From assembly GCA_964592965.1 (NCBI GenBank), contig CAZQJX010000035.1:1-21228 (forward strand): a stretch of 21,228 bases of DNA. Direction: 5' to 3'. This document shows, piece after piece, positions 7,133 to 14,493 of this stretch. This DNA comes from CAZKMM01 sp964592965 (GTDB lineage: Bacteria; RBG-13-61-14; DRUE01). Made by a program: the position numbers and the translations under genes. The notes under the pieces were generated by a model. It saw only the letters and a program-made list of their open reading frames with translations, did no database searches and was not told where the DNA came from. Position 1 is the first letter of the stretch. Each line of letters starts with the position of its first letter.

Positions 7133-8221
7133 TTATCCGAATTTTAACATTCGTTCCAATGCTTTTTTTGCCTCTGTTTTAATCTGCTCGTTTAGGCGAA
7201 TTCTGCGAATGCTGTTAAGATTTCCTTCTGCAATCTCTTCCAAGACCAAAAGCAAGTTAAAAAGATTTATTTTATACATATTGGGGCAAATGGAGTGAGC
7301 AAGTGGAATAACCTTTCTTTTTTCCCTTTCTTCTTTTGCCAGCCTTTCTACAAGATGAATCTCTGTTCCTACTGCTATTATGCTCCCTTCAGGTTGAGCT
7401 TGAACATATTGAATAATCTGCTCGGTGCTACCCAATGCATCTGCCTTACTTGCAACCTCATACGGACATTCAGGATGGACAATTATTTTTGCCGAAGAAT
7501 ATTCAGTGCGTATCCTTTCAACATCTTCCTGCTTAAAAAAAGTATGAACATGGCAATAACCCTTCCAGAGAAATACCCGAGCACTTTTTAGATTTCTCTT
7601 TTCTGTGTCTTTTATCCCAACTGCAGGGTCAAAAACTACAATTTCATTTTCTTTTATTCCTAGCTTAAAGGCGCTGTTTCTTCCAAGATGTTCATCAGGG
7701 AAGAAGAAGACTTTATCTGCTTTTTCAAAAGCCCATTTAAACAATTTATCTGCGTTGCTTGATGTTGCACAGGCACCATCATATTTTCCACAAAATGCTT
7801 TAAGCTGAGCCGAAGAATTTACATAGGTAATAGGAATGATTTTTTCTTTGCAAATTTCATTTATTTCTTTCCAGGCACGCTCCACATCGCTGATATCAGC
7901 GAAGTCAGCAAGCGGGCATCCTGCCTGAATATCAGGGATAAAGACTGCCTGCTCGGGCTGGGCAAGAATCTCCGCACTCTCTGCCATAAAATGCACACCG
8001 CAAAAAACAATGTATTTAGCTTGCTTTTGTTCACTTGCCAGTTTAGCAAGCTTAAAGCTATCACCTCGCAGGTCAGAAAGCTCAATTATCTCATCTCGCT
8101 GATAATGATGACCGAGAATAATGAGCTCATTGCCTAGTCTTTTTTTGTGCTCCCTTATCTTCTGAATAAGCTCATCTTTACTTAACCTGCGAAGCTCCTC
8201 AAGCCTTTTCTCAGCTTTCAT
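7133..8221 (-). CDS. nadA: Quinolinate synthase NadA
   Basis: A 362-aa [4Fe-4S] enzyme that condenses iminoaspartate with dihydroxyacetone phosphate to quinolinate, the committed step of de novo NAD synthesis. The three cluster ligands by comparison with known NadA proteins are Cys102 (AGCPLAD), Cys223 (GYCHVH) and Cys312 (SICPNM). HPEC at 249-252 and GTEIH at 285-289 are also conserved, and the early active-site motif LGHHYQ is at 36-41. The length fits the longer (Bacillus-like) NadA class. Its ATG overlaps the stop of the FAD/Fe-S dehydrogenase by one base (TAATG), with AAAGGAG 5 nt upstream, so the two are translationally coupled. No nadB or nadC lies in the window. Confidence 0.96.
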   Translation of the reverse strand: MKAEKRLEELRRLSKDELIQKIREHKKRLGNELIILGHHYQRDEIIELSDLRGDSFKLAKLASEQKQAKYIVFCGVHFMAESAEILAQPEQAVFIPDIQAGCPLADFADISDVERAWKEINEICKEKIIPITYVNSSAQLKAFCGKYDGACATSSNADKLFKWAFEKADKVFFFPDEHLGRNSAFKLGIKENEIVVFDPAVGIKDTEKRNLKSARVFLWKGYCHVHTFFKQEDVERIRTEYSSAKIIVHPECPYEVASKADALGSTEQIIQYVQAQPEGSIIAVGTEIHLVERLAKEEREKRKVIPLAHSICPNMYKINLFNLLLVLEEIAEGNLNSIRRIRLNEQIKTEAKKALERMLKFG

Positions 8222-11013
8222 TAGCTCTCCTTTACCTCAATTATTTCCAGCGGACTCTTTGTCTTAAAGCCAAGAGAACGAATCTTTCTCCTGCACAGCC
8301 CACAAGCACTCACGACCAGCTCCGCATCTGCTTCTTTAAGTTTTCTTTGAAGTGCGAGAGAAATTCTTTTTGATGATTCGCTATTTTCTTTTTTAAGCTC
8401 AAAAATTCCACCAGAGCCACAGCAAAGCTCCACTATTGATTTTATATGAGCTCCTGCTTTTGTTAAACCCTCTAAAACTAAATCCCTCTCTCCTAAAGCT
8501 ATAATGTGGCAAGCACGATGATAAATCAAATCACTGCTTTTGCTCTGAACGCAAAAATCAAAACCAAGCTCAAAAATGCTTTTTGCTTTGTGGGCAATTT
8601 CTTCTCCCTTGTCTTTTAGTAAAAGAGGATAATAATATCTGAACATCAAAAGACAGCTGGGGCAGTTGGTTAAAAGCAAAAATCCTTGAGCAAGGTAAGT
8701 ATGAAGCTCTTGATATAGCCTTTCTGCCTGCCTTCTTGCACGAGTCCAGTTGCCAGCGCTAAGCGAGGGCATACCACAGCAAAGCTCATCAAAAATTTTT
8801 ATATCTGCTTTTAATTCCTTTAAAAGCTCAAAAGTCTTTTCTTTAATTTCTGGCTCAAGCACTTTTTCAAGGCATCCGGGAAAGTAAAGAATTTTTGCAA
8901 GAGATTGGGCTTTCTCTGAGTTAAAAGAAGTAGTTTTAGATTTTTGGCGTAGAATCCTTATATCTTTTTTATTAACGAACCCGCTGGCGCTGGTGTTAAT
9001 TCCTAATTTATCTAGAACAAACTGGGCTGGACTAGATAAAGCGAGCTCAGTAAATGAGGCTGGAATCTTATCCAGCATAAGTAGAGCTTCTCCACTTTTC
9101 TCAAGGATAAGCTGGCGTAAAGAAAAGCCAGAGTAATCTAATATGCATTCTTTAACTGGTGCCAAAATTCTCGGAATCTCCACACCTGTGGGGCAGAGAG
9201 TAAGACAGCGCTGGCAGGAATAGCAGGAATCTAAGAGCAATCTGAATTCGTTTGTAGTAATAACATTTTCTTCTAAAACTCCCTGAGCGAGCGCACGGGC
9301 AATACTGGCTTTACTTCTCGGCAGTGCCAGCTCGCTATCAAAGCCCACAACTGCTGGGCAATAGCTTCTGCAAAGTCCGCATCCGTGACATTTAAATATC
9401 TCGGAAATCTCCAAAGATTGATTAATCCGCTCTTGAAGGCGATGATTTATCTTTTCTGCTATCCAGTATTTGCTGGGCTCAACTGGGATTTTCCCTCGCG
9501 GAGCAAGAATCTTTCCCGGATTGAAAATGTTTTCTGGGTCAAATAGCTTTTTTAATTCCACAAAAAGCCCATATAAACCGGGATATTGGCGAGAAACATA
9601 AGGAGCACGCAGAATTCCATCGCCGTGCTCACCAGAAATGGAGCCACCAAGCTCAATCACTGCCTGATATACCAGGTCAGCAAACTCCTGCATACGCTTG
9701 CGTTCATTTTTATCAAAAAGATTAAACTTAGGATTAAGATGAAGGTTGCCTTCGCCTGCATGCCCCAGAAAGGGTGCTGATGTTTTAAACTCCTCAAATA
9801 TCTCTTTGAGTTTTTTTATTCCTTGAGGCAATTTCTCAGGTGGAATGACAATATCTTCAATAAAGCGGACAAGCCCCTGACCTGTTCGGTAAAGAATAGG
9901 GCTTGCGCTTCTTCTTACCTGCCAGATGCGCTCATTTTCTTCTTTTGTTTTAGCTAAAATTTTTTTATAAGCAAGACCGCTTTTTTCCAGTTCTGCGACT
10001 GCTTGATTAAGCTCTTCCAAAGCAAGCTCCTCGCTCTTGCCAGCAAATTCACAAAGCAAGACAATTTCGGCATTTTCATCAAGCAGGGGTTTTAAGCTCG
10101 GATAGTATTTTTGAACCATCTGGATAAAATTTTTATCCATCATTTCAATTGCCAGGGGTTTTAATTCTCTTAGCTTAAGCACCGCATAGGTGGCGGATTC
10201 AATATCAGTAAAAAAGAAAAGTCCCGTTTGTTTAAAATGCGGAAGCTGCTTAAGCCTTAATTTTATCTTGGTGATAAGTGCTAGAGTTCCTTCCGAGCCA
10301 GCAAGCAGGCGGGCAAAATCTATGCTCTTTTCATCCCAGGCTTTCCAGATTAAATATCCACTGGAATTTTTTACCTTTGGCTCTTCTTTTATGATTGCTG
10401 TTTTGTATTTTTCAAAAAGGCTTTTTATTTGCTCTGGGATTGAAAAAGGGAAATCACTTACAGGCTCCATAACTTCAAACTTATTCTTCCCTAAAATAAC
10501 TTTGCTTCCATCAGAAAGAATTACATCTAGCTCATCTATATAATCTTGGGTGGAGCCGTAGAAAAGGGAATGAGCGCCACTGGAATTATTAGCAACCATT
10601 CCGCCAATCGTGCAATAATCTCCGCTTGAGGGGTCAGGTGGAAAAAACAAATCAAAAGGAAAAAGCGCCTGATTGAGCTGGGAATAAATCACTCCTGGCT
10701 CTACTATAACAGTCTGCTCATCTGGATTTATCTCAATAATTTTATTGAAGAATTTTGTGAAACTGACAATTAATCCTTCTCCCAAAGCCTGCCCAGCAAC
10801 TGCACTTCCTGCTCCTCTGGCTGTAATGGGTATTTTTTGAGAAAGGCAAAATTCAACTATTTTTTTCAGGTCTTTTTCGGTTTTAGGCTCTACAACTGCC
10901 TGCGGAACTATGCGGTAAAGACAGGCAGAGCTTGAAAACACTTCACGAAAAATTTTATCTTGATGCAACTGTCCACTGATACTTCTTGCTAGCTGGTCAA
11001 ACTTACTTCTCAT
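8221..11013 (-). CDS. Fused FAD-linked oxidase / Fe-S (GlcD-GlcF type, D-lactate dehydrogenase-like) dehydrogenase
   Basis: A 930-aa fusion. Residues about 30-505 are a PCMH-type FAD domain plus FAD-oxidase C domain: RGAGSAVAGQ at 66-75, GGMVANNSSGAHS at 137-149, GHAGEGNLHLN at 417-427 and GEHGDG at 461-466. Residues about 540-610 hold two ferredoxin-like clusters: Cys542/545/548/552 and Cys597/600/603/607. Two CCG modules follow (CCG at 745-747 and 864-866), which bind a non-canonical cluster in GlpC/GlcF/HdrB proteins. Family members oxidise 2-hydroxyacids such as D-lactate or glycolate and pass electrons through Fe-S centres to the membrane pool or a partner. No Shine-Dalgarno precedes the ATG; a TAAAAT box ends 7 nt before it. 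The stop overlaps nadA. The substrate cannot be decided. Confidence 0.92.
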   Translation of the reverse strand: MRSKFDQLARSISGQLHQDKIFREVFSSSACLYRIVPQAVVEPKTEKDLKKIVEFCLSQKIPITARGAGSAVAGQALGEGLIVSFTKFFNKIIEINPDEQTVIVEPGVIYSQLNQALFPFDLFFPPDPSSGDYCTIGGMVANNSSGAHSLFYGSTQDYIDELDVILSDGSKVILGKNKFEVMEPVSDFPFSIPEQIKSLFEKYKTAIIKEEPKVKNSSGYLIWKAWDEKSIDFARLLAGSEGTLALITKIKLRLKQLPHFKQTGLFFFTDIESATYAVLKLRELKPLAIEMMDKNFIQMVQKYYPSLKPLLDENAEIVLLCEFAGKSEELALEELNQAVAELEKSGLAYKKILAKTKEENERIWQVRRSASPILYRTGQGLVRFIEDIVIPPEKLPQGIKKLKEIFEEFKTSAPFLGHAGEGNLHLNPKFNLFDKNERKRMQEFADLVYQAVIELGGSISGEHGDGILRAPYVSRQYPGLYGLFVELKKLFDPENIFNPGKILAPRGKIPVEPSKYWIAEKINHRLQERINQSLEISEIFKCHGCGLCRSYCPAVVGFDSELALPRSKASIARALAQGVLEENVITTNEFRLLLDSCYSCQRCLTLCPTGVEIPRILAPVKECILDYSGFSLRQLILEKSGEALLMLDKIPASFTELALSSPAQFVLDKLGINTSASGFVNKKDIRILRQKSKTTSFNSEKAQSLAKILYFPGCLEKVLEPEIKEKTFELLKELKADIKIFDELCCGMPSLSAGNWTRARRQAERLYQELHTYLAQGFLLLTNCPSCLLMFRYYYPLLLKDKGEEIAHKAKSIFELGFDFCVQSKSSDLIYHRACHIIALGERDLVLEGLTKAGAHIKSIVELCCGSGGIFELKKENSESSKRISLALQRKLKEADAELVVSACGLCRRKIRSLGFKTKSPLEIIEVKES

Positions 11014-11020
11014 TGGTTTT

Positions 11021-11026
11021 ATTTTA
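11021..11026 (-). promoter_or_regulatory. Candidate -10 box (TAAAAT) for leaderless start of the FAD/Fe-S dehydrogenase
   Basis: On the minus strand GCTAAAATAAAACCA runs straight into the ATG at 11013. TAAAAT matches the -10 consensus at 5 of 6 bases and ends 7 nt before the start codon, which would place transcription initiation at the A of ATG. No good -35 is visible at 17 bp. The same 12-mer GCTAAAATAAAA precedes the radical SAM gene. Confidence 0.35.
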
Positions 11027-11053
11027 GCAAATGAACTTTAAATCAGCTAAAGA

Positions 11054-12565
11054 CTAAATTCCAAGATATATTCTCATCAAGTTGCGGGCGATGCGGGCAA
11101 GACCTTTGATAGTCTCTTTGCGATAGAGCTTTCTTCCGTATTTGGTGAAAAATTTTTTGGGGTCAAAAAAGAGCTGGCGAAAATTAAAATACCAGTAATT
11201 TTTGTGAATCAACCTTCGCAAAATGGATGGTTCAAATTCCTCGGTGGTAATTCCCATCATACTGTAATTTTCTATATAAAGGTCTTCTTGTTTGAATAAT
11301 CCTTTCTCTATACACTCATCATATAACTCACTACCAGGCAAAGGATTAAATATGAAAAAATATGCCTTGTCCAAATCCAAACTCCTCGCATATTCAAAAG
11401 TCCGCTCTATCTGCTCCATACGCTCACCCGGAAAGCCTACTATAAAAAATGCATGTGCATCTATACCATATCCCTTTACCTTCCTTACTATCCCTCGTGC
11501 CTTCTCCAAATCCAACGGCTTCCTTATTATATGATCAACTACATACTGATCCCCACTCTCAAACGCTAATATAACCTCATAACATCCACTATCACGCATC
11601 AATCCCAATAACTCATCATCATCTAATGCCTTGATCATTACCCCGTTCGGCATATTCCAATGCAACTTCAAACCTCGATCTATCATACCCCTAAATATCT
11701 CCTTCGCTCTACCCACATTAGCCATCAAATTGTCATCCTCAAACTTAACCTCCTCTATCCCATACCTTACCACCAACTCCTCTAACTCCTCCAATACCGA
11801 CTCAACACTCCGATACCTTATCCGCCTACCCCAATGATAACACGATGAACAAAACCTACATCTATATGGACAACCTCGCGACGTTATAAAAGATATATTA
11901 CGACTACTACGCGAAAAAAACATAAATGGTATGTTTATCTCAAAATATCGCTCCATCGGCAATAAATCCCTAGCAGGAAATGGCAAATCATCCAAATCCC
12001 TTATCCAACTTCGCTTCTCATTTACTCGTACTCCCCCATCCTCACGCCACGCCAAGCCATCTATCTCCTCCCAACCATAACCCCGAACCAAACTGTCCAA
12101 TAACCGCAAAAAACTCTCCTCCCCCTCATGTAGGACCACAAAATCCAACCCCTCTATACGACCAAAACTATCCTCCGGCAAAAAACTTGGATGAGTACCA
12201 CCTATTACCGTTATTACCTCAGGAAACCTCCGCTTAACCTCATTCACTATATCCCGAACCACTAAAAACTGCGATGAAAACAAACAACTTACCCCAACAA
12301 CATCCGCTCCAAACTCCTCAACTCGCTTAACTATCTCCTCAACCGATAATCCATACTCAAAATAATTATCACTCAACCAACGCTCCTCTTCATAACCCTC
12401 TGCTACACTGTCCAATATCTTTACCTCATATCTATCTCGTATATACGACGCTATATATGATATTCCCATAGGCATACAGCACATCTTTTCATACATTGCA
12501 GCAATACGCACAGGCGGAAAAATTAACATTACTCGCTCAATTTTTCGGGAAGGAAATTTCATCAT
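11054..12565 (-). CDS. B12-binding-domain-type radical SAM protein (mosaic gene)
   Basis: A 503-aa protein. Residues about 10-195 are a Rossmann-like cobalamin-binding-type domain (GISYIASYIR, VGVSCLFSS, IGGTHPSF), but the classic DxHxxG base-off motif is not seen, so B12 binding is uncertain. The radical SAM core is about 222-430, with the [4Fe-4S] ligands Cys232, Cys236 and Cys239 in CPYRCRFC. A Lys/Arg/Phe-rich tail follows to 503. Such proteins catalyse radical methylations or rearrangements in cofactor, lipid or natural-product pathways; the substrate is not apparent. The first about 28 and last about 75 residues have codons like the neighbours (AAA, ATT, GCC, CGC), while the core uses ATA, AAG, GAG, TTG, GGT and CGG with few C. 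Two ATGs are in tandem; the second is exactly 7 nt after a TAAAAT box. No Shine-Dalgarno is seen. Confidence 0.85.
   Translation of the reverse strand: MMKFPSRKIERVMLIFPPVRIAAMYEKMCCMPMGISYIASYIRDRYEVKILDSVAEGYEEERWLSDNYFEYGLSVEEIVKRVEEFGADVVGVSCLFSSQFLVVRDIVNEVKRRFPEVITVIGGTHPSFLPEDSFGRIEGLDFVVLHEGEESFLRLLDSLVRGYGWEEIDGLAWREDGGVRVNEKRSWIRDLDDLPFPARDLLPMERYFEINIPFMFFSRSSRNISFITSRGCPYRCRFCSSCYHWGRRIRYRSVESVLEELEELVVRYGIEEVKFEDDNLMANVGRAKEIFRGMIDRGLKLHWNMPNGVMIKALDDDELLGLMRDSGCYEVILAFESGDQYVVDHIIRKPLDLEKARGIVRKVKGYGIDAHAFFIVGFPGERMEQIERTFEYARSLDLDKAYFFIFNPLPGSELYDECIEKGLFKQEDLYIENYSMMGITTEEFEPSILRRLIHKNYWYFNFRQLFFDPKKFFTKYGRKLYRKETIKGLARIARNLMRIYLGI
11276..11437 (-). repeat. 162-bp direct repeat, copy 1 (inside the intact radical SAM gene)
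   Basis: This block, coding residues 377-430 of the radical SAM protein, recurs without gaps at 12848-13009. I count four mismatches (11371/12943, 11399/12971, 11411/12983, 11427/12999), or 97.5% identity. Similarity drops sharply on both sides of the block. Confidence 0.95.
11300..12485 (-). other. Compositionally foreign core of the radical SAM gene
   Basis: Boundaries are approximate. In 12061-12180 the coding strand has 50 G, 9 C, 40 T and 21 A. In a normal stretch of a neighbouring minus-strand gene (9061-9180) it has 25 G, 22 C, 38 A and 35 T by strand-matched count, so there is hardly any skew. GC content differs little; the contrast is strand asymmetry (G and T high, C very low) and codon choice. 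The gene's two ends and all neighbours lack this signature. This suggests that the core was acquired as a block. Confidence 0.75.
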
Positions 12566-12569
12566 TTTT

Positions 12570-12575
12570 ATTTTA
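12570..12575 (-). promoter_or_regulatory. Candidate -10 box (TAAAAT) for leaderless start of the radical SAM gene
   Basis: The minus strand reads GCTAAAATAAAA directly before two tandem ATG codons. The second ATG (12560-12562) lies 7 nt after TAAAAT. No Shine-Dalgarno or clear -35 is present. The 12-mer is identical to the one upstream of the FAD/Fe-S dehydrogenase. Confidence 0.35.
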
Positions 12576-12613
12576 GCGAGTTTTACAGTAAGAAAAAATT
12601 TTTAACAGTTGTA

Positions 12614-13015
12614 TTAAAACTCTCTCTGTTCACTTGAAAGAATTTTGGGAACAGTTCTAGCTATTCTCCAAAGTGTTTTTATGGTCTCTTTTCGTAAAAT
12701 CCTTTTTACATATTTGGTAAAGAACTTCTTAGGGTCTCGCCAAAGCGGTCGGAAAGTAAAATACCAGTAGTTTCGGTGAAGCATCTTTTTAAGCACATCT
12801 GGATTAAACTCATTTGTAGATATTCCCGTAAACCAATAATTCTCCAGATAAAGGTCTTCTTGTTTGAATAATCCTTTCTCTATACACTCATCATATAACT
12901 CACTACCAGGCAAAGGATTAAATATGAAAAAATATGCCTTGTTCAAATCCAAACTCCTCGCATATTCAAATGTCCGCTCTATTTGCTCCATACGCTCATC
13001 CGGAAAGCCAACTTA
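12614..13015 (-). pseudogene. 3' remnant of a second radical SAM gene (5'-truncated paralogue)
   Basis: The open frame codes 125 aa from an internal ATG at 12991, but homology to the neighbouring radical SAM protein runs further upstream (GFPDER) until a TAA eight codons before that ATG. The fragment therefore corresponds to residues from about 376 to the C-terminus, and it lacks the CxxxCxxC motif and the whole N-terminal domain. It cannot be a working radical SAM enzyme. Residues coded by the 162-bp repeat are almost identical to the intact copy (two substitutions, Gly to Asp and Asp to Asn). The tail after it is only about 60% identical, and it ends in a different sequence. The break lies about 30 bp from the era stop. 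Nothing suggests that the remaining frame is expressed as a useful protein. Confidence 0.85.
12848..13009 (-). repeat. 162-bp direct repeat, copy 2 (in the radical SAM remnant)
   Basis: Matches 11276-11437 with four mismatches and no gaps, at a constant offset of 1572 bp. At all four differing positions this copy has A on the coding strand, where the intact gene has G, G, G or T. The upstream edge of the repeat nearly coincides with the truncation point of the remnant. Confidence 0.95.
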
Positions 13016-13042
13016 AAAACAACCTTTAGCTTATGACCAAAT

Positions 13043-13966
13043 TTATCTATAGCCCATTCTCCTTAGGGCATAAGGGTCTTTTGTCCAGTTTTTGCTTACT
13101 TTAACACGGAGCTCAAGATAAACTTTTGTTCCAAGAAAAAACTCTATCTCTTCTCTTGCCAAGGTGCCGATTTTTTTAATCATTCTTCCTTTTTCGCCAA
13201 TGATAATTCCTTTTTGGCTCGGTCTTTCCACAAAGATGATGGCGCGAATGCGCAAAAGATTTGGAGTTTCTTTCCAATCTTCAATCAACACAGCAGTTGA
13301 ATAAGGAACTTCTTGATGGGTGAGAAGAAATAATTTCTCTCTGATTACCTCGCTTACCCAGAACCTCTCTGCTTGGTCAGTGACCATATCTTCTGGGAAA
13401 AGGGCAGGAGATTCTGGAAGATAGGGAATGGTTGCATTAATAAGCTCATCAATTCCATCTGCTTTGAGGGCAGAGATAGGAACAATCTCTTTAAACGGAC
13501 CGAGCTTTTGTGAGTAATCAATTAAAGGCAATAGGTCTCTTTTCTTGACAAGGTCAATTTTATTAATCACAAGGATAAGAGGAAGCTCAAGCACAGCCAG
13601 CTGGCGGAAGGTAAAAATGTCTTCTTCCTGCCAAGGAGTATTTGCTTCAATCATCAAATAAATAAGGTCTGCCTCTCGCGCAGAACGAAGCGCCTGCTCA
13701 ACCATATATTTATTAAGCTCTTTGGTTGCCTGGTGAATGCCAGGAGTATCTAGGAAAATCAATTGTGCATCTTCCAGAGTCTTTACGCCCAGAATACGAT
13801 TGCGAGTGGTGTTGGGCTTAGGAGAAATAATAGCAACTTTCTGACCAAGAATCTGGTTTAAAAGCGTGCTTTTGCCTACATTGGGTCTTCCTGCAATGGT
13901 GATATATCCACAGCGAAATTCAGGCTTTGCTGAGATTATTTCAGGAGACTTTTTCTCTATGCTCAT
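13043..13966 (-). CDS. era: GTPase Era
   Basis: Essential ribosome-assembly GTPase that binds the 3' end of 16S rRNA and acts in 30S maturation. Counting from the ATG at 13966 (307 aa), the G motifs are G1 GRPNVGKS at 26-33, G2 NTTR at 52-55, G3 DTPG at 73-76, G4 NKID at 135-138 and G5 SAL at 165-167. The C-terminal KH RNA-binding domain has GIIIGEKGRMIKKIG at 253-267. All are intact, and the length is normal for Era. A GTG five codons upstream (13981) is possible, but the ATG at 13966 is preferred: it overlaps the stop of the upstream lipoprotein gene as ATGA, and GGTGGG lies about 10 nt before it. Coupling to a small lipoprotein gene is unusual, as Era is more often next to rnc, recO or ybeY. 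Confidence 0.96.
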   Translation of the reverse strand: MSIEKKSPEIISAKPEFRCGYITIAGRPNVGKSTLLNQILGQKVAIISPKPNTTRNRILGVKTLEDAQLIFLDTPGIHQATKELNKYMVEQALRSAREADLIYLMIEANTPWQEEDIFTFRQLAVLELPLILVINKIDLVKKRDLLPLIDYSQKLGPFKEIVPISALKADGIDELINATIPYLPESPALFPEDMVTDQAERFWVSEVIREKLFLLTHQEVPYSTAVLIEDWKETPNLLRIRAIIFVERPSQKGIIIGEKGRMIKKIGTLAREEIEFFLGTKVYLELRVKVSKNWTKDPYALRRMGYR

Positions 13967-14430
13967 CTGTATTTTTCCCACCAGGTTGCTTTAGGAGCTT
14001 TGATTTCCGCAGGATACCAAACAAAATGATATAAATACCAGTGGTGCTCAAAAGTCATCACTTTCCCAAAAGGAAGTATATCATCAGAGAGAATCCAGAT
14101 TTTCACCCAAGCTTGGTCTTTATCAGGCTCGGTGCGGATTTGCAAAATTCTGTAATCAATGATTCGGTTCCGCTCAAAATTTCTCTCCCACATTGCAGGC
14201 AGGATTGTATCAAGAAAATTGTAAAAATGCTCTTGGTTTTGAAAGCGCGCTTGAATTTCCAGCTTATCTGCGAAGCTATCTAAATCCTTATAAAGCAAAA
14301 AATCATAAAAAGACACAACTGCCAAATACAAATCTTTTGGCTTAGGATTTTCCAATCCTGTTGGTTTATGAAGACAGCCAGCTAAAAAAACCAAAGCCAA
14401 AATCCCACTCAGTCCTTTTTTTATGTGCAT
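13963..14430 (-). CDS. Small putative lipoprotein of unknown function
   Basis: A 155-aa protein that I do not recognise. The signal peptide ends in a good lipobox, LAGC, with Cys19 as the lipid site. The mature part (about 20-155) is a single compact domain of mixed helix and strand, rich in aromatics, with FYDFLLYKDLDSFADKL near 41-57 and a WYLYHFVWYP strand near 131-140. This order (helical pair, then a sheet) resembles NTF2-like or SnoaL-like folds, which is only a guess. AAAGGAG lies 7 nt before the ATG, so the start is well supported. It is the first gene of the minus-strand run, facing the YfhO gene across a 63-bp divergent spacer, and its stop is fused to the era start by ATGA. Confidence 0.75.
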   Translation of the reverse strand: MHIKKGLSGILALVFLAGCLHKPTGLENPKPKDLYLAVVSFYDFLLYKDLDSFADKLEIQARFQNQEHFYNFLDTILPAMWERNFERNRIIDYRILQIRTEPDKDQAWVKIWILSDDILPFGKVMTFEHHWYLYHFVWYPAEIKAPKATWWEKYR

Positions 14431-14457
14431 TAACCAGCTCCTTTAAAAGAAATTCCT

Positions 14458-14486
14458 TTGCCAATCTTATCTTATTAGGATAAATT
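14458..14486 (+). promoter_or_regulatory. Candidate sigma-70-type promoter for the YfhO gene
   Basis: TTGCCA at 14458-14463 (5 of 6 to TTGACA), a 17-bp spacer, then TAAATT at 14481-14486 (4 of 6 to TATAAT). The -10 ends 7 nt before the GTG start at 14494, so the transcript would be leaderless or nearly so. On the opposite strand a weaker pair, TTGTCA then TATCCT at 16 bp, could serve the divergent lipoprotein gene. Confidence 0.4.
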
Positions 14487-14493
14487 ATTTGCG

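Noticed and set aside
7861..8085. Second minus-strand frame of 74 codons inside nadA
   Set aside because: It lies fully within nadA in another frame, without its own ribosome binding site or recognisable sequence.
11980..12237. Plus-strand open frame of 85 codons, rich in Pro, His and Asn
   Set aside because: It is the reverse shadow of the G/T-skewed radical SAM core; the composition alone keeps stops rare, and there is no start signal or recognisable protein.
12614..12991. The 125-codon frame as a real small gene
   Set aside because: It matches only the C-terminal quarter of the neighbouring radical SAM protein and homology extends upstream to a stop, so it is a truncated remnant.
11276..13009. 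Repeat pair as a template and variable repeat of a diversity-generating retroelement, because all four differences involve A in one copy
   Set aside because: No reverse transcriptase gene is in the window, many other adenines in the block are unchanged, the block is not at the 3' end of the target gene, and AT-biased drift explains four substitutions.
13967..13981. Upstream GTG start for era
   Set aside because: The ATG at 13966 has ATGA coupling to the upstream stop and a GGTGGG site; the five extra residues add no Era motif.
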